Assembly: GCA_028752905.1 (NCBI GenBank)
Contig: JAQNBH010000017.1
Coordinates: forward strand, 30,348,823 to 30,412,822
Source: Cladorhizidae sp. MBARI D1340-BT2
Taxonomy: Eukaryota; Porifera; Demospongiae; Poecilosclerida; Cladorhizidae
Length of the DNA stretch: 64,000 nt
Reading direction: 5' to 3'
Below the pieces are notes generated by a model, which worked only from the letters and a program-made list of their open reading frames with translations, had not been told where the DNA came from and made no database searches. The position numbers and the translations under genes are program-made. This document shows, one piece after another, positions 34,142-45,079 of the stretch; within the stretch, counting starts at the first letter, position 1; every line of letters begins with the position of its first letter.

Positions 34142-34534
34142 TTCATTGCGATGCTTAGTGCACTCTACTGCATATAATTAATAATAATGACTTTACAACC
34201 TTGACAAAAGTGAGTTGTGTACAGTAGACATGAGTGCATGGTAATATGGTTGATGAACACCCACCAACTGGCAGTGGGGCCTATTATTCTACATTTAGAC
34301 TACATGGACAAACACAATGAAATGTACATACTAGATTAGGACAAAAGTTTGCGTGGAAGTTAGACCACACATGGACAACAGTATCTGACGCTTGAGTGTC
34401 AGAAATGGGAGAGAGAGGTCCATGCCTGGCAGCCTGTTCCATAGTTTAACTACACGGTTGAAGTAAAAGTGCCTGGTTGCTGATGGCAATGCAGGGGGGG
34501 AATTCATTGCAAGGCTTAGTGCACTCTGCTGCAT
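34142..34534 (-). mobile_element. 5'-truncated LINE flanked by 32-bp direct repeats
   Basis: The body (about 34174-34502, minus strand) encodes HFYFNRVVKLWNRLPGMDL, the FYFNR...WNRLP box near the end of RTE-like LINE ORFs. It ends in an (ATT)n-like tail. Positions 34142-34173 and 34503-34534 are 32-bp direct repeats with three mismatches, placed exactly as a target-site duplication would be. The right flank does not clearly continue the hAT, so the host site has decayed. Confidence 0.65.
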
Positions 34535-34985
34535 TTATGGCGATGGCGTCTGCTGGAATCTGTAGTGATGTCGATTTTATTTCCATACAACTTGAAGCCA
34601 GAGAATCATTCTGCTTGTCTATAGAGGGGAGATGTGAACAGTCGAGGACGATCACTGCACACTCCTAAAGTTCTCTTTCATGGAACGCTGAAAAAATCTT
34701 GTGGGCAACTTTTCAATGTGTTGTTCAAAGGCAAAACAAGTGCTGCATTAGAATTGCACCCCCCCCCCCCCCAGAAAGAAAAGGGTGGCATTTTGGTCAA
34801 TGATGCCTGTAATTTTGGCCTATTCTAGAAATGTTCAAGTCTAAACACCATCGTGCTCAGCCTGCTTCCTCGGCATCATCTCTGAGGGTGTGTTCTGAGG
34901 TAAAAGTCCACCCTGTTTGTATGATGGGATAGGTGCAAGTAACATGTGCTTAGCAGCTATCAGCACTAGAGGTATCTGGCATTGA
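34535..34985. other. Intergenic, no gene seen
   Basis: Unique sequence with a run of about 14 C at 34760-34773. Confidence 0.4.
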
Positions 34986-35565
34986 TGCCCACTGATGGAG
35001 GAGGCTACACACCCAAGCCTGCCAGTGTAGCCCTTCTAGCCAAGCCAAAAGACTGTGTCTTATGCAGACCAAAAGAGTCTCTCTGCTGTATTGGCCTAAT
35101 AGCATTGGACAAGTGTCCTGGTTATAATTATAACAGATGGATATGTCAGATTGCTTGTTGCAAAAAGGGACCTGCAGGATTAGTGCAACTCTATGCCAGG
35201 AAGATAGCTGGAATTGCTCAACATGCAATGAAGGACTCCTTCCAGAACAGACACAATGAAGTAGTTGATGCTAGCAATGAAGGACTCCTTCCAGAACAGA
35301 CACACCAAATCAGTTCTATTAGTTGATGCTAACAATGGAGGATTCCTTCCAGAACAGACTCATCCAAGTAGCTGATGTTAAGAATGCATTCAATTCCCTT
35401 AACCTGGAAGCATCTCTACACAACTTAAAACATGTCTGTCCTTCGCTGGCAACTATCATGTGCTGATCCACGAAAAAGGAACCTCCCAAGGAGACTCATG
35501 GGCCATGCCAATATATGGTCAGGCAACCATTCCACTCATAAATCTCTTCTTTGACATGAGAGACT
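34986..35565 (+). pseudogene. Reverse-transcriptase relic with internal triplication
   Basis: The plus-strand reading has LIALDKCPG (about 35095), GPAGLVQLYARKIAGIAQHA (about 35169), VDVKNAFNSLNLEASLHNL (about 35368-35425) and EKGTSQGDSWAMPIYG (about 35472-35518). These correspond to successive RT blocks of a family with the EGTTQGDPLAM box. Between the second and third, a segment of about 60 bp beginning ATGAAGGACTCCTTCCAGAA is present three times (about 35228, 35276 and 35334), with divergence. The reading frame is broken there. The YxDD part is missing because a minisatellite starts at 35570. Confidence 0.7.
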
Positions 35566-35569
35566 GAAA

Positions 35570-36005
35570 AACATGTTTGGTTTGCAGGAGACATCAGGCA
35601 CTGGCAACTTTGGTTTGCAGGAGAACTCAGGCACTGGCAACTTTGGTTTGCAGGAGACATCAGGCACTGGCAACTTTGGTTTGCAGGAGATGCATCAGAT
35701 ACTGGCAACTTTGGTTTGCAGGAGACATCAGGCACTGGCAACTTTGGTTTGCAGGAGATGCATCAGATACTGGCAACTTTGGTTTGCAGGAGACATCAGG
35801 CACTGGCAACTTTGGTTTGCAGGAGACATCAGGCACTGGCAACTTTGGTTTGCAGGAGACATCAGGCACTGGCAACTTTGGTTTGCAGGAGATGCATCAG
35901 ATACTGGCAACTTTGGTTTGCAGGAGACAACAGGCACTGGCAACTTTGGTTTTCAGGAGACATCAGGCACTGGCAACTTTGGTTTTCAGGAGACATCAGG
36001 CTTGG
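35570..36005. repeat. 33-bp minisatellite with 35-bp variants
   Basis: The main unit encodes FGLQETSGTGN (TTTGGTTTGCAGGAG...). Interspersed 35-bp units carry GAGATGCATCAGATAC instead. About 13 units. The open frames through it, on both strands, are products of the 33-bp period. Confidence 0.95.
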
Positions 36006-36316
36006 GAAATGCCACTACAGATTGCTTGAGGCTTAACAAAAGCAATCAGCTCTCAGCAATTCCTTGCCTGGGTTAGATCGTCATTTTCACCATTTGTCAG
36101 TCCAATATGTCAGAAGTGCTCACTCTGCTGGTCATGTCTATAGAGCATTGACCTCATAGGAACTAAAGCCAAATTTTTAGGGTCTTTTCTCCTTTCCTGC
36201 TATCTAATGGTGCTATATTTCATAGGCTACTTCTCCCGCAGCATGATGCGACTAAAAAGTGTGAACCAGAAGTCATTCGGTCCATAATTTGTCTTCACAC
36301 AACCCACAAAGAAGAA

Positions 36317-36327
36317 GGTAAAGGATC
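36317..36327 (+). promoter_or_regulatory. GGTAAAGGATC motif upstream of ORF 36416
   Basis: Exact copy of the recurrent 11-mer, 88 bp before the ATG at 36416 and on the same strand. Confidence 0.45.
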
Positions 36328-36415
36328 GCCGGAGGGAGGCTCAAAGCAACCATTTGGGAAAGGTCGACACAATTAAAAAAAGTACTGAAGCGCGCGTGTT
36401 CCACATGTGCAGAGT

Positions 36416-36733
36416 ATGGGCTCGGCAGTGGCGCGAGTAACTGGTTGGCGACGGTCTGGTGCAGCAGTCGGTAAAGTAAATATCAAGAGGCCTCCAATAC
36501 CAAAAGCTGCTGCTAAAGGCAAGTCAACCTGGTGTACTGTTTCAAATGTGTATGGTGGGCAATATTTGTATATGGCGCGCGCCCACATTGACCAAGCGTT
36601 AGTGATGTCAGGCCCTTCTCTGCCTACAAAGAAAAGAATATGGAAGCCTATATATAGCATGGTCAATTTATTCAGCCCAAACACAAAGTACTTAATCTAT
36701 AAGAGCATGCATGCTCTGTACGCACCTGTTTAA
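36416..36733 (+). CDS. Unidentified ~105-residue protein or first exon
   Basis: From the ATG at 36416 the frame reads MGSAVARVTGWRRSGAAVGK and stays open to 36733. The N-terminus is rich in Arg, Ala and Gly with no acidic residues for about 40 positions, like a mitochondrial targeting sequence. The C-terminal half has KKRIWKPIYSMVNLFSP. A possible donor (TCG|GTAAAGT at 36470) would make only the first ~18 codons exonic. The opposite strand also has an open frame, so the strand is not certain. The motif at 36317 and the CpG-rich start favour the plus strand. No family recognised. Confidence 0.4.
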   Translation: MGSAVARVTGWRRSGAAVGKVNIKRPPIPKAAAKGKSTWCTVSNVYGGQYLYMARAHIDQALVMSGPSLPTKKRIWKPIYSMVNLFSPNTKYLIYKSMHALYAPV

Positions 36734-37099
36734 AAGCACATGTTCCTGACAGCTGCCTGTTAAATTAATGATAAAATAACAATTCTAGAATTTTTGATGT
36801 TTAGCTAAATGAACTAAATGAATAGCTAAATGAACAACTTAGCGACTTTGATTGTAATGCTGAAGTAAAAAAAAAATGGTTTGGTGTGGGTGGATGGGGA
36901 GATTCCCCCCCCCCCCCCACCGTCGCTTGTATGAAACCTTGCTCTCTAAAGGGATTGAGCTTATATCAACAGAAGATGTCAAACATGACACACAGAGTTG
37001 GAAGCTGGCTAACTCTTGTGTTTGTTTTGCTGTGAAGGTGACCTCTTCTCCAAACCAAAGACAATAGAAAATCACTATAGTATTGGCTTTCATTAATCA
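36734..37099. other. Intergenic, no gene seen
   Basis: AT-rich, with a run of about 14 C at 36906-36919. Confidence 0.4.
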
Positions 37100-37370
37100 G
37101 AGCATGTCATTAATTAGAATGGCGCACGAATGACGCACAACATGTCATGAATTAGAATGACACAGAGCATTTCATGAATTAGAATGACCAGAGCATGTCC
37201 TGAATTAGAATAATGCAGCTCTGCATGTCATGAATTAGAATAATGCAGAGCATGTCATGAATTAGAATGACACAGAGCATGTCATGAATTAGAATGACGC
37301 ACAACATGTCCTGAATTAGAATGGCACAGAGCATGTCATAATTAGAATGATGTGGAGCATGTCATGAAGA
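37100..37370. repeat. ~27-bp minisatellite
   Basis: About ten irregular units built on GCATGTCATGAATTAGAATG, with indels between them. Confidence 0.9.
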
Positions 37371-37464
37371 TCCTGGGTGCCTGTGTCGACTACACACCAC
37401 TGCTTACTAGAGTGCTTACTAGAGTGTTTACTAGAGTGGCACAGCAGAACAGCTTCACCATGCC

Positions 37465-37640
37465 AGACCCTCCCTCTCTCCTGACCCTCCCTCTCCCCTG
37501 ACCCTCCCTCTTCCCTGACCCTCCCTCTCCCCTGACCCTCCCTCTCCCCTGACCCTCCCTCTCCCCTGACCCTCCCTCTCCCCTGACCCTCCCTCTCCCC
37601 TGACCCTCCCTCTCCCTTGACCCTTCCTCTTCCCTCCCCA
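37465..37640. repeat. 17-bp pyrimidine-rich minisatellite
   Basis: CCCTCCCTCTCCCCTGA repeated about ten times. The Arg/Gly/Glu-rich minus-strand ORF over it is an artefact of the repeat. Confidence 0.95.
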
Positions 37641-37744
37641 CTGAGGAAGTAAACCTAGCTGATAGGCTTGTGAGTGTGCATTCTAATTTAACAGATTTTT
37701 TTTGCACTTGTCTTGCTCATGTGACCAGCCACCAGCCAGCTCAT

Positions 37745-38010
37745 GAAGTCACAAGGTAGTATACTACTGCAACACCAATAGATGTCACATGATTATACAC
37801 AACACTAACCCAAGTCACATGATATGTACACCAAACCCAAGTACATGGTAGTATATAAACACCTCCCAGGTCATGTGATAGTATATACAACATTAACCCA
37901 AATCACATGATATGTACACCAAACCCAAGTACATGGTAGTATATAAACACCTCCCAGGTCATGTGATAGTATATACAGCATTAACCCAAGTCACATGACA
38001 GTATGTATTA
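37745..38010. repeat. ~108-bp tandem duplication
   Basis: AAGTCACATGATATGTACAC...GTAGTATATAAACACCTCCC occurs twice (from about 37813 and 37911), with partial copies on either side. Confidence 0.85.
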
Positions 38011-38289
38011 TACTAACATACTGAGTTCAGGCAGCAAGGGTCCACTTTTATCAACAGTGAGTTAGCTATCTGTCCCACATACTTATGGCCTGTTTAGACT
38101 TCTTTATGTCATAGTCACCTCTCTGGCTCAATTATAATCCTGTCTAGTGTGGAGGTGGGTGAGGGACATTTATTGGATGACTAGTCATAAAGACATTTAT
38201 TGGATGACTAGACATAAAAGAGGGGGACATTGGTGTTCGACGGGAGCCTGTCTACGTCTACAAACAGACTCCATTAAGAAATCACATAC

Positions 38290-38431
38290 CTGATTTCTAC
38301 TAGCATTACAAAGGGACCAAGCAAGAAGAACACTGCACTGAGCTCGCTTATGGTCCTCCGCTAATCTCTGGGACACAATGCCACGATAGCCGGAGGTGAC
38401 TGATCTTGTGTTAGGTACCAGGCCGTCCAAA
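38290..38431 (-). CDS. Unidentified coding exon, minus strand
   Basis: A 142-nt exon candidate with a pyrimidine-rich acceptor (CTTCTGTAAG at 38432) and the donor CAG|GTATGT (38289). It encodes LDGLVPNTRSVTSGYRGIVS, then QRLAEDHKRAQCSVLLAWSL and CNASRNQ, in one open phase. A further upstream exon may start at 38655 (AATAAACAG|CG; DLLDLHIPHYSWQQW). A GGTAAAGGGTC motif lies at 38738-38728 on the same strand, where a promoter would be. Composition looks like real protein, but I cannot name it. Confidence 0.45.
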
Positions 38432-38917
38432 CTTACAGAAGTCGAGTGAGGCAAGAAAAACAAACACTTTGGTGACTTGATGGGACTCATATACATGTGC
38501 TGTGTTGAGTTGATGAGGTTACCTTTCCTCTCTGCCCCTTTCCCCACTCTGTAGGGGTGGGAGGGGGAGGGGGGGAGGGGATAGTTCTCAGGTCTTCTAA
38601 ATTCATGGGCCATTGCTGCCATGAATAATGTGGGATGTGCAGGTCAAGGAGATCGCTGTTTATTATAAATATGCTTATCAATGGAGAAGGAAACAAATTC
38701 ACCCTTGTAGACCACAAATATGTAGAAGACCCTTTACCCTTTAGAAATGACCAAAAAGTTAAATGTCTTTGAAATAAACAAATTGGTAGACTCTCCTTAG
38801 CACACACACGCACACATATGCACACACACACATGGATCACAAGTAGTTTACTTAGTTTTGTTGAAGGTGTGCTGTCACAACAGTTAACCAACTAACCACT
38901 CACTTCTTAGCAATGAA

Positions 38918-41035
38918 TATATGCAGCAGATGTTTGCATCAACTCAGCTAGAACATGCAGCAGTTGTTTGCATCAACTCAGCTAGAATATGCAGCAGATG
39001 TTTGCATCAGCTCAGCTAGAACATGCAGCAGATGTTTGCATCAACTCAGCTAGAACATGCAGCAGATGTTTGCACCAGCTCAGCTAGAACGTGCAGCAGA
39101 TGTTTACAGCAGCTCAGCTAGAACATGCAGCAGATGTTTGCAGCAGCTCAGCTAGAACATGCAGCAGATGTTTGCATCAGCTCAGCTAGAACATGCAGCA
39201 GATGTTTGCAGCAGCTCAGCTAGAACATGCAGCAGATGTTTGCATCAGCTCAGCTAGAACATGCAGCAGATGTTTGCACCAGCTCAGCTAGAACATGCAG
39301 CAGATGTTTGCATCAGCTCAGCTAGAACATGCAGCAGATGTTTGCATCAGCTCAGCTTGAACATGTAGCAGATGTTTGCAGCAGCTCAGCTAGAACATGC
39401 AGCAGATGTTTGCAGCAGCTCAGCTAGAACATGCAGCAGATGTTTGCATCAGCTCAGCTAGAACATACAGCAGATGTTTGCACCAGCTCAGCTAGAACGT
39501 GCAGCAGATGTTTACAGCAGCTCAGCTAGAACATGCAGCAGATGTTTGCAGCAGCTCAGCTAGAACATGCAGCAGATGTTTGCACCAGCTCAGCTAGAAC
39601 ATGCAGCAGATGTTTGCACCAGCTCAGCTAGAACATGCAGCAGATGTTTGCATCAACTCAGCTAGAACATGCAGCAGATGTTTGCATCAACTCAGCTAGA
39701 ACATGCAGCAGATGTTTGCACCAGCTCAGCTAGAACATGCAGCAGATGTTTGCATCAGCTCAGCTATAACATGCAGCAGATGTTTGCAGCAGCTCAGCTA
39801 GAACATGCAGCAGATGTTTGCAGCAGCTCAGCTAGAACATGCAGCAGATGTTTGCAGCAGCTCAGCTAGAACATGCAGCAGATGTTTGCATCAGCTCAGC
39901 TAGAACATGCAGCAGATGTTTGCATCAACTCAGCTAGAACATGCAGCAGATGTTTGCAGCAGCTCAGCTAGAACATGCAGAAGATGTTTGCATCAGCTCA
40001 GCTAGAACATGCAGCAGATGTTTGCATCAACTCAGCTAGAACATGCAGCAGATGTTTGCATCAACTCAGCTAGAACATGCAGCAGATGTTTGCACCAGCT
40101 CAGCTTGAACATGCAGCAGATGTTTGCAGCAGCTCAGCTAGAACATGCAGCAGATGTTTGCAGCAGCTCAGCTAGAACATGCAGCAGATGTTTGCACCAG
40201 CTCAGCTAGAACATGCAGCAGATGTTTGCAGCAGCTCAGCTAGAACATGCAGCAGATGTTTGCAGCAGCTCAGCTAGAACATGCAGCAGATGTTTGCACC
40301 AGCTCAGCTAGAACATGCAGCAGATGTTTGCACCAGCTCAGCTAGAACATGCAGCAGATGTTTGCATCAGCTCAGCTAGAACATGCAGCAGATGTTTGCA
40401 GCAGCTCAGCTAGAACATGCAGCAGATGTTTGCACCAGCTCAGCTAGAACATGCAGCAGATGTTTGCAGCAGCTCAGCTAGAACATGCAGCAGATGTTTG
40501 CACCAGCTCAGCTAGAACATGCAGCAGATGTTTGCATCAGCTCAGCTAGAACATGCAGCAGATGTTTGCATCAGCTCAGCTAGAACATGCAGCAGATGTT
40601 TGCATCAGCTCAGCTAGAACATGCAGCAGATGTTTGCAGTAGCTCAGCTAGAACATGCAGCAGATGTTTGCACCAGCTCAGCTAGAACATGCAGCAGATG
40701 TTTGCAGCAGATGTTTGCATCAGATCAGCTAGAACATGCAGCAGATGTTTGCATCAGCTCAGCTAGAACATGCAGCAGATGTTTGCACCAGCTCAGCTAG
40801 AACGTGCAGCAGATGTTTACAGCAGCTCAGCTAGAACACGCAGCAGATGTTTGCATCGACTTTGCTAAACATGCAGCAGATGTTTGCACCAACTCAGCTA
40901 GAACATGCAGCAGATGTTTGCAGCAGCTCAGCTAGAACAGGCAGCAGATGTTTGCACCAGCTCAGCTAGAACATGCAGCAGATGTTTGCAGCAGCTCAGC
41001 TAGAACATGCAGCAGATGTTTGCAGCAGCTCAGAC
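38918..41035. repeat. 34-bp minisatellite, about 62 copies
   Basis: The unit is ATGCAGCAGATGTTTGCAnC followed by AGCTCAGCTAGAAC, with a variable site (CATCAG, CAGCAG, CACCAG or CATCAA). Unit length is almost always exact. The short ORFs inside come from the repeat. Confidence 0.97.
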
Positions 41036-41200
41036 GAGTGTGTTTAATGTTTTATTAACCTTTACCAATTTTCATGTTTCACTAATTGAGAAACAGATTA
41101 GTCGGTGCAATTCATTGGATGGTGTGGAGCCTTCTAGTGATGAATGGACTGATTGTATGCAAATTACGGCGGGTGGGGTGCAGTTAGAAACATGGTAAAG
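41036..41200 (+). CDS. Possible coding exon after the minisatellite
   Basis: Acceptor GAGAAACAG at 41095, open reading ISRCNSLDGVEPSSDEWTDC then MQITAGGVQLET, and a donor-like ATG|GTAAAG at about 41194. The donor overlaps the GGTAAAGGATC motif, so either reading may be coincidental. Unidentified. Confidence 0.25.
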
Positions 41201-41785
41201 GATCATTGGGATGACTTTCACTATTTTTAACGTGTTTTTGGAGGCTGCCAGTGTATTAGAGTGATGGATTAATGGTTGGGATGGTTCTGGAGCTAAAGTT
41301 GGCGAAACCACTATTAGGGTGCTGAGAGGCCATCAAAATGAGTTGTAGCCTGGATGTCATGTGGACTGTGGACTGTTGTTTTTACATGTGTGTGTGTTGC
41401 TGTGTTCCATTTTGAATTGGAAGCCAAAACAAGATGATTCATCACTGCCAAGTTTTAATACCATCAAATATCTTGTCTGTCAATATTTCCAAGTATAGAA
41501 CACTACATTAGAGCACTTGTGTTCATTGGAACACTAACATTAGAAGCAGAGCAGGTCTTGACTAGCCTGGTTCACATGACGATGGACTAGCAGAGAGTTG
41601 TGTTGCGTCGTTCCTTTCCATTCCATCATGTTGAGAATGGGACCACACAAGGAAACAGTATAGAATGCAATGCCGCGTTCGATTGGAAAAAGGTTCTATT
41701 CCGGCGTTAGCAACACTGTGCCAGGCCAATCAGAATGCTAGAATCTAGCACGTGACAAACTGCAAATGTAGTGGCGGTATCGAGG
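41201..41785. other. Intergenic; upstream region of the MADF-like ORF
   Basis: Unique DNA. CCAATCAG at 41727 and CACGTG at 41750 sit 30-60 bp before the ATG at 41786, giving a plausible promoter. Confidence 0.4.
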
Positions 41786-41941
41786 ATGGCAATGGACGAA
41801 TTAAAGTTGATGGACTCTGTTCAGAGCTTCCCCTGTTTATGGCAAGTCCCAGCCAGAGCCTACCGGACACGAGAGCAAAGATGTCTGGAAGGTGGTGGCA
41901 GGTCGGGCAAGAATGGCCTAACTGCAACCAGTTGCTAGATT
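41786..41941 (+). pseudogene. MADF-like N-terminal exon with frameshift
   Basis: The ATG at 41786 opens MAMDELKLMDSVQSFPCLWQ VPARAYR, which matches the start of MADF DNA-binding domains (Val...Pro-x-Leu-Trp...Tyr). The expected continuation, KDVWKVVAGR, is present just after (about 41878-41907) but in a different frame. Either a one-base indel broke the gene, or a sequencing error or an unrecognised splice is involved. MADF proteins are transcription regulators. The match rests on short motifs. Confidence 0.3.
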
Positions 41942-42389
41942 AGTAAGGTCACTACAACTTCAGCGAGTGATTACTGCGTGTACCAACATCTTCATCTTTC
42001 CTTGCTTCCTCCTAGCCTCCTAGCCAATTAGAAAATAAAATCATCTCTTCGTCACTGCTGCCGTCCATTGTTAATGAATAGGGTCAAAGGTCAATCTACT
42101 GAGCATTGCATAAATGCTCTGTTGTGGCAAACACAATGCAAAGCAATGCACATTCCGCTCGACCATTGTCATGTTGTGGACCGATAGATGCTTGTGGATA
42201 TTAGCAATTAGCAACTCCATATGGTATGGAGTGTTAACCCGAAAACTACTGAGCAGAGGTGCGCTGGTCAATAGTCTCTAGCAACTGCAATGTGGCAGGG
42301 AGTGTTAACTCGAGAGCTTGTAAGCAGAGGAGCACTGGTTGCAAGTGTCTAGCAGAGCTTATGTGGAGTCAGCAAGAGACCATCATGGA
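41942..42389. other. Intergenic, no gene seen
   Basis: Unique sequence containing two diverged copies of a ~70-bp segment (GTTAACNCGA...GCAGAGGNGC at about 42233 and 42303). Confidence 0.4.
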
Positions 42390-42780
42390 TCTACTATGAG
42401 TAGGTGCTGGTGGCTCTACAGGATCTAGCACTATGAGTAGGTGCTCGTGCAGGATCTAGCACTAAGAGTAGGTGCTGGTGGTTCTACAGTAGCACTATGA
42501 ATAGGTGCTCGTGGTTCTATAGGATCTAGCACTATGAGTAGGTGCTGGTGGTTCTACAGGATCTAGCACTAAGAGTAGGTGCTGGTGGTTCTACAGGATC
42601 TAGCACTATGAATAGGTGCTCGTGGTTCTATAGGATCTAGCACTATGAGTAGGTGCTGGTGGTTCTATAGGATCTAGCAACTAGAGTAGGTGCTGGTGGT
42701 TCTACATGATCTAGCACTATGAGTAGGTGCTCGTGGTTCTACAGGATCTAGCACTATGAGTAGGTGGTCGTGGTTCTGCA
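42390..42780. repeat. 37-bp minisatellite, about 11 copies
   Basis: The unit is ACTATGAGTAGGTGCTGGTG followed by GTTCTACAGGATCTAGC. Variants are shortened by deletions. Confidence 0.95.
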
Positions 42781-43180
42781 AGATAATCTTGGTAGCCAGC
42801 GCTTGGCTTGAGAAGGAAAGGCAAGGCTCTGGGGTGCTGATGTACATCGAGAGCTTTGTTCCAAACGCACCCCAATTTTGGGATGTTTGTGACATCATGC
42901 TCATGATTATTATCGCCCACGTGACTACGAACCCACGTGCCTACGAATGCACCGAGATTGGACTTCGCTTGGAACAAAACCTTTGTGCTAAATCGGGTGC
43001 CATGCCTTGTCCTTCTCCCAGCCCAACATAAAATAGGTAAAGGGTCGACTATGCTAGACTAATCCTAGTGAGTAGCCTTGTACCTCTGGCACATTACCAT
43101 ATATGCACATGGTGTGTGGCAGGTAGGTAAAGGTCATCATATCCGTATGTAGAAGAGCCTTGGTTACAAACCCCAGAGTT

Positions 43181-43551
43181 ATGAGCAACCCGGTCAGTGG
43201 AATAGAAAGTGAACATCTAATGGGTAAAGTATCATCACATCTCCTTCCTCTAATATTTACTGCGCATGCTCACTCCCATGAAATTGAAGCTGCTGCAAGA
43301 ACTCCCTTCCCTTTGCATGCTACCCTTCAACAAAACGAAAGTCAGTTACGCTCTCCATTGAAGAGAAGCTGTGTGCCAAAGCAGTGCATGCAATTTGTCA
43401 GTCATAGGCAGTGAGTTTGGAATTGGCAAAGACAGACATTAAAGAAGCCGGAGAGAAGGTCATGAAGCTTGCTGCTGGAGCAACACCAATGAACGTGTTA
43501 CTTCTACGTGAGCTGCAGCCTTTTAGCAGCAAAGAAGAGATGATTCCTTAA
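43181..43551 (+). CDS. Unidentified 60-residue protein, two exons
   Basis: Exons 43181-43223 and 43412-43551. The donor is ATGG|GTAAAGT, the acceptor CATAGGCAG|TG, and the phase-1 junction gives an uninterrupted frame. The protein starts MSNPVSGIESEHLM and continues VSLELAKTDIKEAGEKVMKL with an Ala/Gly stretch, then LLLRELQPFSSKEEMIP at the end. It would be a small, mostly helical soluble protein. GGTAAAGGGTC lies at 43036-43046 and GGTAAAGGTC at 43126, upstream on the same strand. No family recognised. Confidence comes from the phase fit and composition only. Confidence 0.45.
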
Positions 43552-43574
43552 AACACTCGTTAATATCTTATTAT

Positions 43575-43830
43575 AGTGTGAAGTGCTAGTAGATAAGTAT
43601 AGACATACTTGGTGGGTGTGAAATGCTAGTAGATAGAGTACAGACATACTTGGTGGGTGTGAAGTGCTAGTAGATGAGTACAGACATACTTGGTGGGCTA
43701 GTAGATGAGTACAGACATACTTGGTGGGTGTGAAATGCTAGTAGATGAGTACAGACATACTTGGAGGGTGTGAAGTGCTAGTAGATGAGTACAGACATAC
43801 TTGGAGGGTGTGAAGTGCTAGTAGTGTGAA
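43575..43830. repeat. ~40-bp minisatellite, about six copies
   Basis: TGTGAAGTGCTAGTAGATGA followed by GTACAGACATACTTGGNGGG. Confidence 0.93.
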
Positions 43831-44197
43831 TGTGACCAGCGATTAAAATCTAAACATGTGTAGTGTATGGCATTGCATTCAGGTGAGTGATGAGGTGAAA
43901 GAGTCTTGTAACAGAATAAGTTGTGAAAAACCTGAAAAAGAGTGCTGTTAAACAGGTCTAAATATGCATGTCATCATTATGTATATGATGTAATAGTTTC
44001 AGAGTTACGGACATTTCGGAGAACTTTACTAACTCATTTTCCCCAGGGGTTCGTAACCTTATGAGGCTCTACCATAGAGTACATATGCCCATGGATGCTT
44101 AAACTTTTCACCTCGAAAGTTGGGCAGAAGTAGGGGGGGATGGCGCTCGCTATGATAATGGGTGGCACTTAATGGCTTGAAACTGGCATCAGCCGTT

Positions 44198-44422
44198 CTA
44201 AGTGACGCACATCTCCATTATTTGTGCTTGATCATTCGTAGTGAAGTTCAAGTTGGAGCTAGCTCTGTGTGATGGTTCGCTGGTTGTCTTGATGTCCAGC
44301 CAGTGCCTCTGCTTAAGCATTTGCTGGTTCTTGCTCCTCAGGATCTTCAAAGCTTCCATGTCGTAGACTTCAGCTCCACCCAACTCTACAAATGGATTGT
44401 CATCACCTTCCATCCCCTTGTC
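44198..44422 (-). CDS. Unidentified terminal exon, minus strand
   Basis: Open from an AG at 44423 to a stop at 44198. The reading is GMEGDDNPFVELGGAEVYDM, EALKILRSKNQQMLKQRHWL, DIKTTSEPSHR..., with balanced composition typical of coding sequence. The acceptor (AAATCTCGAG) lacks a good pyrimidine tract. Alternatively, translation starts at the internal ATG (44413). No family recognised. Confidence 0.35.
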   Translation of the reverse strand, partial: DKGMEGDDNPFVELGGAEVYDMEALKILRSKNQQMLKQRHWLDIKTTSEPSHRASSNLNFTTNDQAQIMEMCVT

Positions 44423-45079
44423 CTCGAGATTTCGACAAGTTTTTTAAATGCAGGGTGGCTTACTATGTGACCCAGCCCAGAAGAACTTGCAGCGTAGTTG
44501 AGTGCTTGGTTGAGGTCATGGTCCCAATGGTGGTGGGCATTGACCTCCATGCTAAAATATTTAGCCCACGGGGTAATTTATTTGATCACCAAACATTCCT
44601 GCCTAAACACACACCACACACACACACTGGATTAAACTCCCCACCTCTCCCTCGGTCTTGCGCGGTTCAGCTTGAGCTAGTTCAAGTACCCCGAGGCCGA
44701 GGCCACTTTGAAGCGTCTTTGAAAACCGTGTCGTATCAATTATTTTCTGCAGTTATGAGTGGGGCTGTTTTATGGTATACAGGGAGTGTGTTTCCCCTGG
44801 TAACAAAGACTCCATCTAGACTTGGAGGTACAGTGTGTGTGCATATATATATGTCAGATGCAGCACGGATAAGACCAGATCAAAGTAGTGATGTTGTACA
44901 GAGTGGTCGTATTAAGCTGGGGTTGGGGTGCAGGTGATGGGTGAGCACGCTAGACCCTCGGCAGTGTGTTCCATGAGATATGAGCACCGTACCGGGTCAG
45001 GTTGACGTCCATTCTGGCTCCAAGCCACTGCCGAGAGAGCCAGCAGTAGCTGTAGAAAACTCTTGGCCGCTGTGTAAAG
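44423..45079. other. Weakly coding-like region, no gene called
   Basis: A plus-strand frame is open from 44392 to 44937, but most of it has poor protein composition. The part GHFEASLKTVSYQLFSAVMS (about 44697-44760) could be an exon; splice signals are not clear. Confidence 0.25.

Noticed and set aside
35496..36076. ORFs encoding FGLQETSGTGN repeats, possibly a repetitive protein
   Set aside because: A 33-bp period keeps all frames open, the unit-length variants (35 bp) would break any one protein, and it sits beside a dead RT.
37390..37707. Arg/Gly/Glu-rich minus-strand ORF resembling an RGG protein
   Set aside because: Product of the 17-bp CCCTCCCTCTCCCCTGA repeat.
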